Shown here: piece by piece, positions 1-9,827 of the stretch
How positions within the stretch are numbered: the stretch's first letter is position 1
Layout of the letters: each line of letters begins with the position of its first letter
Assembly (NCBI GenBank): GCA_943704495.1
Contig: CALSCR010000463.1
Coordinates: forward strand, 1 to 24,540
Origin: Pigoraptor chileana
Taxonomy: Eukaryota > Opisthokonta > Filasterea
Direction: 5' to 3'
DNA: 24,540 nucleotides
Translations under genes and position numbers: made by a program
The notes under the pieces: model-generated
What the model was told of the DNA's origin: nothing
Database searches by the model: none
What the model saw: the letters and a program-made list of their open reading frames with translations, nothing else

Positions 1-70
<70 letters not shown>
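1..70. repeat. (CA)n microsatellite at left window edge
   Basis: An uninterrupted CA dinucleotide run fills the first 70 bases. A similar run fills the right edge, so the window may be bounded by places where an assembly breaks at microsatellites. No telomere-type unit is seen in it. Confidence 0.98.
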
Positions 71-73
<3 letters not shown>

Positions 74-413
74 AGAAGAAAACATGGAAGATGAGAAAAT
101 ATATGTAATTCGCAGAAGTGTGGTTACGATTTGCGTTTTTATTTTCGATAAAGGCTGGCATGGAAGACAATGGCGCCGATCGGTTTGCATTTGCAGATGC
201 GATTCGAAACGCCCGTCCAGTTGATCAAGACATGTGAGATTTGCGTCCAGAAATAATAGCAACCATTTGTTTGTGAACGGCACACGTTGAATTCGTAGAG
301 TAATGATAACCATTGGTTCAGATGATCTATTTATATTTGCGTTGCTACGTTCGGTATGTTGTGTGGCTATGTTGTGTGAGTGATGGAGGTAGATCTACCT
401 CTACTGTGTGCAT
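71..413. other. Upstream region of the PCIF1-like gene
   Basis: This is 343 bases between the left microsatellite and the first usable ATG of the methyltransferase gene. I see no WW-domain coding exon and no clear TATA box or splice acceptor leading into the gene. It probably holds the promoter and 5' UTR. An upstream exon outside the window cannot be excluded. Confidence 0.4.
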
Positions 414-2057
414 ATGCTGATCTTTGTTCATTGGAGTGAACGACACACAACAAGGACCTCTATTTATGCCATGCATTGTCCACTCGTGCATCACAGACTT
501 GCGGCCGGTAGATGGGATGGCGCCTTCGAACTCGCAATACCGTTCCTCAGACAGACACTGTCACACTTTCCACCGATAGCAGAAGATGCACCCTCAATCG
601 CATGCGAGCGATACCGCCGCATTAGTCCTCTCTTTGTCACCTTCCGTCAATCGTGTCGGTCACATGGATTGAAATCCGACAAGTTTGACTATGATGCGTG
701 TGTTGTGCGATGGCTTTTTCTGCGCAAGATGGACGAATACGGGATGGGTGGCGGAGACTCCTCGAGCGATCCCATCTTTCCCTCGCCATCTGCGGCAAAC
801 CACGTGGATGCTGGAGTGATGTATGATCTGCAGTTGAAGGGAGTATCGGCATTGAGTGCACGGCAGGTCTGTCTGGAACTAGCGCGCGCCTCTAACGACG
901 CTCTGGATAAGGTCAACACATTCCGCAAGCGCCGTGAAGATTGGCTGCGGCAAAAACGAGATGAAGGAGATACGGACGACGCCTCATGGCAGACTGTAAA
1001 GCCGCCCGCAAAGAGGCACAGGGATAGATCTTATGCATCCGACGGCCCGGCCAATATCATGGATCACGTGACGTTGGAGATTACCGACCGACGCAAGGAG
1101 AGTGTTGTGTTGAGCTGCGATGGCATCCAATTCACAATGGGACGCAGCCAACTCGAGAAACTGCGACGAGCATATTACGAAACCATGCAACGCCGAAAAA
1201 ATCCTGCCCACAGCGGCGTTTCCGGAACGGTGAACACGCAGAGATCATCTCAAGGAAGTGATGAAGCGGCAACTGAAGCGCAGCCGTTTCTCAGCGCCCT
1301 CTTTTGCCTTCTTGCACGCTACGAGACGTACCACTCGTGGGGATACCAGGCAGCTGTAATGGATCCCGTGTTTGATGCGCTCGGACGCGACTTTGGCGTC
1401 TCCCACGAATGCTTTGCATCGCCTCTCAACTCTACGCTCCCGTCGTATTCATCCGCTTTTTCCGATGTCGATACTCCCTTTGGAAGCGTCGGAAACTTTT
1501 TCAGAATCCGAGAGATCCTTTCATCCGCCGCGGGATCGCCTTTGCGTGGGTGCGATCCACAACGCGCCAACGGAGGACCTCCGGGGGAGTGTGGCCACAC
1601 GACCATTGGCGGCTCATTTGAAGCTAACCCACCTTTTATAGAAGAGTACATGCTGGCAATGGCGCTGTACATGGAACGGTGGTTTTTAGATCTTGCAGAT
1701 CGCGCACCCCTCTCTTTTGTGATCTTTCTTCCAGCATGGGAAGATACACCCGCAACAACAGCGTTGTCGTCAAGTGCATATCTTCGCAAGCGACTTGTGT
1801 TTGAGAAGTTGTCGCACTCTTACAGGCACGGTGCCGCACATAAAAGCGACGATGATCGCGGATCCGCATCCGTTTCTGTCGGTTATTGTCGCTCGTTCGT
1901 CTTCTTCCTACAAAATGCACCCGCTGCTGCGTGTTGGGGACTGGAGGGCGAATCCCGTGCGGATGGTGCGAGTGGCGAAAGTGAGCGTTTGCGACGCTTC
2001 TGTAAGGCCTTCACGTCGACCGGTGGAAGTGGACGATGGACGGATCCGCGACACTAG
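414..2057 (+). CDS. PCIF1: PCIF1/CAPAM-like cap-specific adenosine N6-methyltransferase
   Basis: A single exon of 547 codons if the ATG at 414 is used; the ATG at 471 is an alternative giving 528 residues. Seen: the catalytic motif NPPF at about residues 405-408, preceded by GGSFEA and followed by an LSFVIFLPAW strand; FGVSHECFASPLN at about 327-339; and FFLQNAP near 497-503. Each has a counterpart in animal PCIF1, and the helical N-terminal part (residues 60-180) also aligns by eye. Known for the family: PCIF1 methylates the N6 position of 2'-O-methyladenosine beside the mRNA cap (m6Am) using S-adenosylmethionine, and in animals binds the phosphorylated CTD of RNA polymerase II through a WW domain. 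That WW domain is absent here. The loop before NPPF is about 30 residues longer than in human. The last 40 residues are low complexity. The gene converges on the HMG-box gene 273 bp downstream. Confidence 0.85.
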   Translation: MLIFVHWSERHTTRTSIYAMHCPLVHHRLAAGRWDGAFELAIPFLRQTLSHFPPIAEDAPSIACERYRRISPLFVTFRQSCRSHGLKSDKFDYDACVVRWLFLRKMDEYGMGGGDSSSDPIFPSPSAANHVDAGVMYDLQLKGVSALSARQVCLELARASNDALDKVNTFRKRREDWLRQKRDEGDTDDASWQTVKPPAKRHRDRSYASDGPANIMDHVTLEITDRRKESVVLSCDGIQFTMGRSQLEKLRRAYYETMQRRKNPAHSGVSGTVNTQRSSQGSDEAATEAQPFLSALFCLLARYETYHSWGYQAAVMDPVFDALGRDFGVSHECFASPLNSTLPSYSSAFSDVDTPFGSVGNFFRIREILSSAAGSPLRGCDPQRANGGPPGECGHTTIGGSFEANPPFIEEYMLAMALYMERWFLDLADRAPLSFVIFLPAWEDTPATTALSSSAYLRKRLVFEKLSHSYRHGAAHKSDDDRGSASVSVGYCRSFVFFLQNAPAAACWGLEGESRADGASGESERLRRFCKAFTSTGGSGRWTDPRH

Positions 2058-2330
2058 CACCCGCACCCGCACCCGCACACACACACACACACGCACACAA
2101 CTGCATTCTTCTTCAAATACAGTGTGTTCGCACACGGCGGCGCAATTACTTGACTTAAGTAATCAGGCCCCTTCTTAGTAGCTGTGTAGTTTTATGTCAA
2201 TTTGTCTTGAACTCCCGTACTCCGGGCGAGGAACATAAGAAAGGATCTACAGTACTAAACTCGACAATGTTTACACCACCAAACCCTCTACAAGAGGATA
2301 GCAAAACTCGCTGCCTCACACAAAGATACA
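2058..2330. other. Convergent intergenic spacer
   Basis: The spacer lies between the stop codons of two convergent genes. It opens with a short (CACCCG)n-like run and a (CA)n tract at about 2058-2098. It must hold both 3' UTRs and polyadenylation sites. I see no canonical AATAAA on either strand that I would call. Confidence 0.5.
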
Positions 2331-3926
2331 TCACAACAGAGTCACTTCCATCTGCCAATATGGAAGTGTGGGTTGGGCGCTGTTGCTCGCGGTGGGAGCG
2401 ACCGAGTCATGTGATATTTCCAAGTGTGGAGTCCACAGATAGGGATCATAAGACAGCACTGGCGGAAATGTTGGCATATCGCCCACGGAAGATAGTGCTC
2501 GTGAACGGGTGCCGGCGATTGCGAATTCCTCAAGCCCCGTATACGGACCCAACGCAGTCGGTGGAATGCACAGCTGCGGGAAGTCGGGAATGTGCACATT
2601 GCTGGCGCCTTGTGTCCACGGTGTTGACGGAAGGCTGTGTGGCTGCGTTGATGATGACGAGGCATCCGACTGATTCCAAGACAGCGAGTCTGATGCCACG
2701 TCGCTCACGTGCGCAGGCGCGTGTCGTTGCAATGTACTGTTTGCCGCCGCGAGCGATGCGCGGAGTCTGACACTGTCGCTGTTGATGTGGCTCGGGTACC
2801 GCAACTGTCCATGCTGTCGGAAGGGTAGTCGTAAGGGTAGTCCGTCGTCATGCCAATATCCAGAGTGGTGCGAATGACCCAGAAGTTGTCCCGTCGAACT
2901 TTGTGCGCGATGGGATTTCCGCGGCGAGCGATGAGAATCATCCACACGCGACTCTGTCGGAGGGTGAGCTGCTGTCTCACCGAACACTTGCGAAATTTCA
3001 GTGACGTCGAAAAAGGGCGCCAAGAAACCGTCATCGAGCGGTGCCGGAACTCCCGTCGATCTGTGATAATCGTTGTCCAGACACATCATCTGTTCACTCG
3101 GATGACCGTGCGTAGTGTCATGCACATGCGACTGTCGATCGACGACGCCGAGCATGGGTGTGTTGGTGGGATCCACTGCCATGTGGTAGTCGCCATCGGT
3201 CGATGCTCCGTCGTCGATACCTTCGGTGGATGAATGCAGAACATCATAGACTCCAGGAAATGACTGGTGTGACACTGGCGACAGAACACTGGAAGACGTG
3301 TCCGTGTCGCTGGCGTTGCAATTCAAGGTCGACTCGATGGCCTGTACATTGTCCGGTTGCGCGTGCACGGGCGTCGTCGTTGGCGAGAGTGTCTGCATCG
3401 GCTGCGCTAATGATGCCTTGCATCTGAGTCTCTGTTCCTTTGCCGCCCGCTCGTAATCCAGCTTGGCACACCTGGGAAGAATTCGCCAGAGATTCCCGAG
3501 TCGAATCGACAGCTTTGCGTTTTCTTCGTCTGGGTAATGGCGGCGCAGTGTGGGTCGAAAGTGCATGCTGAACAGTATGAAGGCATTGACGGGACCATTT
3601 CCCTGCGGTCGTCGGCCCTTGCTAGACCGACTCCCTTTCCGTGGAGCATTGGCGACTTTCTCCAGAGCCGCAGGCGCACCTTCAATGCTGCTTTTCAGCC
3701 CAATGGCATGCACCGCTGTATGAGAGACTGAGTCGACGCCGTCTGTCCCTGGAGTTGAGTGGGGTAATGAACTGTCACCGCAGTCATGAGAATCGATCGA
3801 CGGCTGTGGTGACTCGCACAAGGGGCTCCCGTTGCCGGCGGCTGACTGCTGCATCGCTGTGTTCAGCGCGGTTTGCGACTCAGCACTCTGGCGTCCGCCA
3901 GCAACCAACGCACTGAAGGGCGCCAT
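2331..3926 (-). CDS. HMG-box (MATA_HMG/SOX-TCF type) transcription factor
   Basis: A single exon of 531 codons from the ATG at 3926. One HMG box lies at about residues 106-172 (3611-3410): it opens GPVNAFILFSMHFRP and continues with a KLSIRLGNLWR helix and a basic RRPQG lead-in. The PxNAF(I/M)L(F/Y) start and LGxxW core are typical of sequence-specific HMG boxes, as in the SOX/TCF and fungal mating-type MATA_HMG families, which bend DNA at minor-groove sites. The rest is long, Ser/Thr/His/Asp-rich and probably disordered, with no second box. The box is preceded by a basic stretch (RKGSRSSKGRR, residues 96-106) that could be a nuclear signal. No orthologue is assigned; the function is inferred only as DNA binding. 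It converges on the PCIF1-like gene, and its upstream side is a 2.7-kb stretch without an assignable gene. Confidence 0.75.
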   Translation of the reverse strand: MAPFSALVAGGRQSAESQTALNTAMQQSAAGNGSPLCESPQPSIDSHDCGDSSLPHSTPGTDGVDSVSHTAVHAIGLKSSIEGAPAALEKVANAPRKGSRSSKGRRPQGNGPVNAFILFSMHFRPTLRRHYPDEENAKLSIRLGNLWRILPRCAKLDYERAAKEQRLRCKASLAQPMQTLSPTTTPVHAQPDNVQAIESTLNCNASDTDTSSSVLSPVSHQSFPGVYDVLHSSTEGIDDGASTDGDYHMAVDPTNTPMLGVVDRQSHVHDTTHGHPSEQMMCLDNDYHRSTGVPAPLDDGFLAPFFDVTEISQVFGETAAHPPTESRVDDSHRSPRKSHRAQSSTGQLLGHSHHSGYWHDDGLPLRLPFRQHGQLRYPSHINSDSVRLRASLAAANSTLQRHAPAHVSDVASDSLSWNQSDASSSSTQPHSLPSTPWTQGASNVHIPDFPQLCIPPTALGPYTGLEEFAIAGTRSRALSSVGDMPTFPPVLSYDPYLWTPHLEISHDSVAPTASNSAQPTLPYWQMEVTLL

Positions 3927-6632
3927 TGGTGTTGACGTGTGCGTACGGATGCCGCCCGAGTCGTCGGTTTACGTCGATCGTCAGTTGCGGTTTGATGTGT
4001 GTGCCAGGCCCAACGGCTGCGGCTGATATCGACAATGATTTCAAGCCAGTTCGGCGGCGGGCGGCTTACCGCGCCGCGGTGCAGTGACTAGAATGTTCGC
4101 TGTCAATGATTTCGGCGCCACTCTGTCGCGTCTGAGGCAGCTGTCCTTTCCACTGTTCAGCTGTCGGCCGCTCCGCACCACCGGCTCCTCTGTCGATGGT
4201 GTTTTTTCGACTGAGAAACTTCGGCGCGGGCTTGTCAGCAGTACGGAGGCAGAATGATTATCCAAGACAGACTTGAATAGAACGCTACTCCGGTGGACGG
4301 CGGCAGGATGGTGTGCCGGGTATGCGTACTTAATCGAGGCAACAACGGCAGTGAAAAGTGAAGCGGCTTTAAATTGAGACTTCCGTTGTCAGTTCCGATA
4401 CTTCTGATTGAGCAGCAGTGTCTGTCGGCGACGTCGGCATTAAATAGGAGTCCATTCGGAGCAAGTTATCCGTGAATCCGTGTGATGTTTCGCATTGGCA
4501 GTTCACAACCGCCGTTAGTTAGAACTCGCAACTGAAGCGACGTTACCGCACTGCACTGACATTTCGTGCCACTTGCAGGCGTCTCGATGGTACTGCCTAC
4601 GGCGGGCTATTTCGTCGGTGTCCGAGACTACCACTCTATCTCTGCCGAATGTGCATATTGTCAATATGAACTACCTACTCCTCTTTTGTACCTATCCGGC
4701 GACCGGCGGGGGGTTGGCCTTCTCTTCTCTCGCAAACCGCCGGGATCAAGCGCGGGGCGAGAGAAACCGCCGCAAACCGCCGCAATCCGTGTCCGTGTCA
4801 AGTCAAACAAAATGCTACATTCCCTTGTTGGTGTGTTGGTAAGCGTCGTGTGAATGACACCCTATTTCTGGATCACGGGGATTATGAGCTTCCAAAAATA
4901 GCGCTACAATACACTATGCAGTCACCAATTCCTTGTCACAAAGTGTGTCACGGCTTACCAGTACGGGTGAATTACTTCCCAGAATGGGTTATTACCTACG
5001 AAATCCCCCGATGAACAGATGCTTGTTGTGATATTTGTTGACTTTGGTGTCATGCGGGTTTTGTCGCCGCACGCGGGGCTATGTGACATGCCTGTCAAAT
5101 CTGGAATAGAATATATTTTGAAAAGGGCATCCTTTCGAAAAAATGTGTTTTCCATCCATTGTTAAGGGTCCGCGATCGAACGGTGGTCGAATTTTGACCC
5201 CCTCCAATGGAAGCAGACTGCATATGCGAACGTCCGAATGTCCAAAAGTCAATGAACGGGCGTCCGTGTCACACCACAAAGTCGGACTCATAGTCCGATT
5301 TATTGCCCGAATATTTACCCCGGTGGGGCAAAGGAATTCAGCCCGAAACTCACACTCTGCAAAATCCCCGGTGACTGTCTTGACCACAAAGGAGGCCGAC
5401 ATCAGTGGTCAGCCTATGTTCACAGTCATGACACCGCCGTTGACAGTCCGACTTCGGGGATGGAAGTCCGTAGAGTAACAACCCGTCAGGACGATTGGCG
5501 CGTGGGCATTATCGGCAACTCGGCTCAGAATCCAGTTACGTTCCGAATTACCCGGAGTGGTTCATGAATCAGCCAGTCTGTCGATTATGGTAGTCAAGCT
5601 CGTGTCACGCGCTGCCATTGCTGAATTCACGGCTCAAACCACGGCCGCATGCTTCAGCGCCAAGTGACTTTGAATAACGGCCATGATCGCTCTTACTGAG
5701 TCACATGCCTTCAGTTGGGCAACGTTACCAGGCCGACGGACGTCAGCATCCGTGGCTTGGTGTGTGATGGGGTCCTCACTGAAACACTTACTGTGCCTGC
5801 GGTTTATCAGCACTTCGAATATTCACAGTGATGTGACGTCTGACTTGACCCATTCGGTTTCAAAATCTGTGAGGAAGATCTACCGCCATCAAGGGCCCAT
5901 CAAAGCAGTGCGACAGCCACCCGAGGCCGGCCTGCTCACGACAGTCGGGGCCGGGGGCATCCGGTGACAGTGGTCCGTGCCGGGCGGTCTAGACCGCATC
6001 ATTACGACAGACGATACTGGCCGTACCGGCTCAGAAACGGCTGGTCACTGCAGGAGTTATACTGAGCTATTCGAGTGCTGACAATCCATCTGACTGGCGC
6101 CGGCGAATACAAGCTGCCGGCCGCTCAGCTGCCGGCGGCTGCTTTACGAGTTGGTAAATGATTGGGTGGCGGTTGGCCACTGATGCACTCTCAGGCCCAC
6201 GTCGGCGGTCACTGAATTGACAACCGCTTAGCTTAACACAATACAGTAGACTGTGAGCGAAGTCAATACAAGCGATACAGTAAACTTTACGGAATGCCAT
6301 TGTAAACGACACTAACCGGCGGCTGAACAGCGTTGAATCAGACGAGTGTGTCGGGAAAAATGAAAAAGCACTGATATACTACTGAGACTAAGTATGGGCC
6401 TGAAGTACAGTATTGCTGTCAGTCCGGGCAGTGAACGATGACTGCATCCGTGCTGGCTGCAACTGCCACTCGCTGAGCTGGCTCGGCGCGCCTCCACTGT
6501 CTGAACTGGCATAATGTATTGCTTGGATATGCGTGTAAATTGTGCATGCGATTGCGTTCCGTGCGGCGTATTATGCAGTGTCGACACAGCAGCCCACGCA
6601 TTCTTTTAACTCAACCGGCAGGAGCGTTATAT
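3927..6632. other. 2.7-kb stretch with no assignable gene
   Basis: No recognisable gene and almost no microsatellite, unlike the rest of the window. The part near 3927-4560 probably holds the promoter and 5' UTR of the HMG-box gene. A GCAAACCGCC-type unit recurs at 4733-4783. Between about 4960 and 6060 short open frames read like beta-rich protein (NYFPEW near 4970, NYPEWF near 5550, TTDDTGRTGS near 6010), but they lie in different frames with stops between them. Small perfect inverted repeats occur: TCGGAC/GTCCGA with a 5-nt loop at 5282-5298 and a 14-bp palindrome at 5984-5997. It may be an eroded gene or element, or non-coding DNA. I cannot name a family. Confidence 0.4.
5984..5997. repeat. 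14-bp perfect palindrome
   Basis: GCGGTCT followed directly by AGACCGC gives a perfect palindrome with no spacer. It lies in the unassigned stretch. It may be a dimer-binding site or chance. Confidence 0.5.
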
Positions 6633-7784
6633 TCAAAGCATTGGGGGTCGAGAGTAGGGACTCGGCCTCGGCGTTTTAGGCATCGGCTCGGGAGCCGCCA
6701 CATCATCCGTGACGCCAGCGCTGCTGCGATATTTCTCATAGAACTTTGATTTCTTCACATTAACGACGTCTTGACGGTTAACAAGTTGCGCACGGTAAGA
6801 GTCGTCGTGAGTGCGAATCCATTTAACGATGTCGGGGACAGGCACAGACATGCTCAGGAGTCGGCATATGTCCGTGCGCGTAGTGACATACATGGGGAGA
6901 TGTTGAATGGCGTCGGGCATCGGCGTGTGGCCCGTATGCTCCGGCTGATAGACAACGTTGACAAGACCAGCGTTTCGTGTGCCATCCGACGTTGCAGTCA
7001 CTGCGGGCATATCGACGATTATGTGCGCGATGCAATTGACACGCCGTTTCTTTGGGGCAGCGTTCTCGAGATTACATTCACAGTTTCCGTTCGCGGCATC
7101 GGATAGACTGCCAGTGGCGTTCGGTTCTGGATACAGTCCACTGCACGCACACGCATACTGCACGAGTCGGAGGCCTTGGACTGACTCTTCGTCAGAAATC
7201 AGCACAAATTTGGCAAATGTGTCGTCCTCCAGCTGTTGAATCCACTCTGTGAGATCGCCAGCATCGCCCAGAGTGCATCTGTAAAGGGGATAGTCACCGC
7301 GATGTTGCTCTTCGAGGTGCTCAAAGAGGTCTCGTCTTCGGCGATGCATGAACTTACAGCCCTCCACCACGCAGCGCTTGGCGGCGTAGTCACCCTGCAC
7401 GACTGCTGCACGACCCTTGCGCTTCAGGGCGACATCATTTGCAGCCTTTCGCACCGGCGCGTCTGAGGCCACTATCGGTGTTGCGGGAAGCGAACGAAGC
7501 GGCTGCTTTAATGATGCAGCACAAAGATCTAGCGGAGACGCGAAGTATCCGCTGGCATTCGCCGATGCGGTCATGTGAGACGATGCGCAGTGGGGCAAAG
7601 AGGCACACACTTTTTCCAGATGTCCGTGTGCATTCGAATCGCAATATTCATTCACCTCACTGCACTCATTCGTATCAGTCTGAAGCGGCCGTAATTTGGT
7701 TGGCGAATGCCGGATCGGAACATCAATACAAGACGCTGGTCGCCGCAATTCTGCCCCAAATGCTGCAATCGTCAACGTTAACAT
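6633..7784 (-). CDS. Zinc-finger protein with MULE/FAR1-type N-terminal domain, no transposase core
   Basis: 383 codons from the ATG at 7784; the frame is open further upstream but without an ATG. Seen: a C2H2-like finger C-x4-C-x12-H-x4-H at about residues 138-161; then a WIQQLEDDTFAKF segment, Cys pairs (CAC near 212, CEC near 235) and a basic KKRRVNC; then VVYQPEHTGH at about 277-286; then a helical part ending in LVNRQDVVNVKK at about 334-345. This order matches the region ahead of the DDE core in many animal and protist MULE-like/SWIM-type proteins (W...E..F, KKRxxxC, YxxxHxGH, L.TRQD..N.K). The DDE catalytic domain and SWIM finger are missing, and the protein stops about 40 residues later. 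It is either a 5' fragment of a DNA transposon gene or a domesticated DNA-binding factor. The frame is intact over 1.15 kb, which favours a working gene or a young fragment. The N-terminal 130 residues are unrecognised. Confidence 0.5.
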   Translation of the reverse strand: MLTLTIAAFGAELRRPASCIDVPIRHSPTKLRPLQTDTNECSEVNEYCDSNAHGHLEKVCASLPHCASSHMTASANASGYFASPLDLCAASLKQPLRSLPATPIVASDAPVRKAANDVALKRKGRAAVVQGDYAAKRCVVEGCKFMHRRRRDLFEHLEEQHRGDYPLYRCTLGDAGDLTEWIQQLEDDTFAKFVLISDEESVQGLRLVQYACACSGLYPEPNATGSLSDAANGNCECNLENAAPKKRRVNCIAHIIVDMPAVTATSDGTRNAGLVNVVYQPEHTGHTPMPDAIQHLPMYVTTRTDICRLLSMSVPVPDIVKWIRTHDDSYRAQLVNRQDVVNVKKSKFYEKYRSSAGVTDDVAAPEPMPKTPRPSPYSRPPML

Positions 7785-7984
7785 TCTCAGCAGCCACAAA
7801 AGTGACACGCGCCAACCCGAACACAAGTGAGGAGACGTATGGAAGGCACCGCTCGCTTTTCTTGTTGTTCATATACCAACTTTTAACTTTGTTGATGTCT
7901 TTGTTCCGTTACACCGAGTTAGTTGGTGCCGGAGAACTGTGAAGTCTGACAAATTCTGTTTTGCGCGGGAACTGTTTTTTCGGT

Positions 7985-8015
7985 TTTGGCGCCCAAACGC
8001 ACGTGACCACACGTG
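7985..8015. promoter_or_regulatory. E2F-like palindrome plus two CACGTGA boxes
   Basis: TTTTGGCGCCCAAA (about 7984-7997) fits an E2F/DP site read from either strand. Two CACGTGA boxes follow at 8000 and 8010, in the same orientation and 10 bp apart. The cluster lies about 200 bp upstream of the zinc-finger gene's ATG (minus strand, 7784). Binding by E2F/DP and bHLH factors is inferred from the motifs only. Confidence 0.45.
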
Positions 8016-8580
8016 ATGTTGAAACTGGTCTTCGTGCGGTTGCAGACTACACGGCGTTCAGAGAGCTGATTTAATCAACATCAAGTAACACTAAACATCG
8101 CTCTCTTAGTTTAAGAATGATGCCAAGAGTGTCACTTGGCGCGTGATTAACAAAAAATGCAACCGTGAGAAGGAGGACAGTCTTCCCCCTTCTGTGACCG
8201 CTGCTGCAATTGCGTGAATCAACGTTCACAAGGCACAACTGCCACATTCCGATGTACCGTTATTTGTGTGTGAGAACCGCTCAGTGACGAAGAAGGCAGC
8301 ATTGTGGTTTAATACCGCATTGAAGCACATGTTTTTTCCTTATTCGACTCGTTTAGTTGTTGCAACTGATTTGATGTGCTTGCGTGCTCTGTTGTCCGAC
8401 TGTTAGATTCTCTCGCGACGCCATGTCTCGTTGAGATTCCACGATCGGCAATTTGAGAGCTGCGCCTTCAACCCAGTCGCGTCACTGTGAGAATGAGAAT
8501 TCATTGCATTTGAGGGCATTGTTGTCGCACACAATGGTCATTTGCGAGTGTGGTCTTTGTGATGGGACGTTGTGCAGCGT
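8016..8580. other. Gene-free stretch
   Basis: I see no convincing gene, RNA gene or repeat on either strand. Open frames here are short and of poor composition, and the one running rightward continues into the TG microsatellite field. Confidence 0.4.
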
Positions 8581-8584
8581 AATT

Positions 8585-9181
8585 TGCATGTGTGTGCGTG
8601 TGCGTGTGTGCGTGTGTGCGTTTGTGCGTTTGTGCGCATGTGTATATGTGTGTGTGCGTGTTTGTGTGTCTATGTGTGTGTGTATTTATGCGTGTGTGTC
8701 TGTTTGCTTGTGTGCATTTGTCGTTGTGTTTGATGACCCTTTGAAGTTGGTGATGATATTCGAACGCCAGAGTCGAGCAGCGCAAATTGATTCCACACAT
8801 GCCACAGCCACTTATGCTATGGGGGTGGGCGTGAATCTTTTGCCGCCGTGAGATGAATAGGTGAAGCGAAACGTCCTTGTGACGGTCTGTTCTGAAGCTT
8901 CGCTAGGGTATGTTCATGCGTCGGTTGCGTGTCTATATTTTCGTTGGGTTTCACACGTTGGCATTGTTATTGCTGTTGTGTAGAGTGTGGTGTGTCTGAT
9001 GCCCTGTCTCTGTTATAGCTTCATTAATTGAGTGTTTGTGTGTATGCTTGTATGTGTGAGTTTGTCTATGTACTTTCAACGTGCTTATGTGACACTCGTA
9101 CGTGGTATACATGTGCGCGCGTGTGTGTATGTATTTTTGCGTGTGTGTGTATATGTGTGTATGTGTGTATGTGTGTGCGTG

Positions 9182-9212
<31 letters not shown>

Positions 9213-9420
9213 GTGTGTGTTTGTGTGTGTGCTTGTATGCGATTGTCTATATGCATTCAACGTGCTCTGTGACACTCATATGTGGTATACTGCGCGCGCG
9301 TGTGTGTGTATGTGTGTGTCTGTATGTATTTGTGTGTATGTGTGTGTGTGAGTGTGAGTGTGTAAGTTTTGTGTGTGTGTGTGTGTGTGCGTGTATGTGT
9401 AAGTGTGTGTGTGTTCTTTT
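8585..9420. repeat. TG-rich microsatellite field with (TA)n core
   Basis: Three blocks of (TG)n with interruptions (about 8586-8722, 9035-9300, 9300-9415) and a pure (TA)n run at about 9182-9207. The Cys/Val- or His/Thr-rich open frames across it on both strands are products of the repeat, not genes. It lies downstream of the GDP-fucose transporter gene. Confidence 0.9.
9066..9290 (+). repeat. Direct duplication inside the TG field
   Basis: A unique-looking core with TTCAACGTGCT, then TGTGACACTC, then GTGGTATAC is found at 9066-9110 and again at 9246-9290. Both copies are followed by (CG)n(TG)n. They differ by a few substitutions and a 2-base gap. The copies are about 180 bp apart, so the array probably grew by duplication of a larger unit. 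Confidence 0.8.
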
Positions 9421-9827
9421 TAATACGTCGCTCGCATGTAACCACAGCAGTGCCAGTGTATGCATCATTCGACTGTTTTTGGTATGGTATTTCCTATTTT
9501 TCAATTTGGGTTGAGAGCATCTTTATATGTATCAATGTCCGTTGCCCCATTAAGAGCGAGAACAAAACACAGAATCGGTTGCAAATGCGCAAACAGCAAA
9601 GATAAGCATAGATTTCACTCAACCGGATAGATGATTTGATCGTGCAGTCACATGCTCCAGAAAACACACACAACTGCAAGTACTTCCGCGCAGCTCATCA
9701 ATAACGACAACGACAACAACAACACGCGCGCAAAACTCAAACGCCGAACAACAGGCACGCATCTATGTTTAAAAACGAGCACTAAAATCGCCACATAATA
9801 AAAGACAGTGAATGCCGACGACGGCGA
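9421..9827. other. 3' flank of the transporter gene
   Basis: No gene seen. The stretch holds a short CAACGACAACAACAA-type run at about 9701-9725 and should contain the 3' UTR of the minus-strand transporter. No strong polyadenylation signal is evident. Confidence 0.4.

Noticed and set aside
408-413. Methyltransferase start at 408
   Set aside because: The codon at 408 is GTG. A eukaryotic nuclear gene should start at ATG, so 414 (or 471) was used.
1319-1789. 156-codon minus-strand frame
   Set aside because: It is the shadow of the methyltransferase gene, whose plus-strand frame has clear conserved motifs.
8501-9514. Open frames of 60-160 codons on both strands, rich in Cys/Val or His/Thr
   Set aside because: They are translations of (TG)n/(CA)n and (TA)n repeats and show no domain. 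The same holds for frames at 12586-13441, 14233-14560 and 22628-23090.
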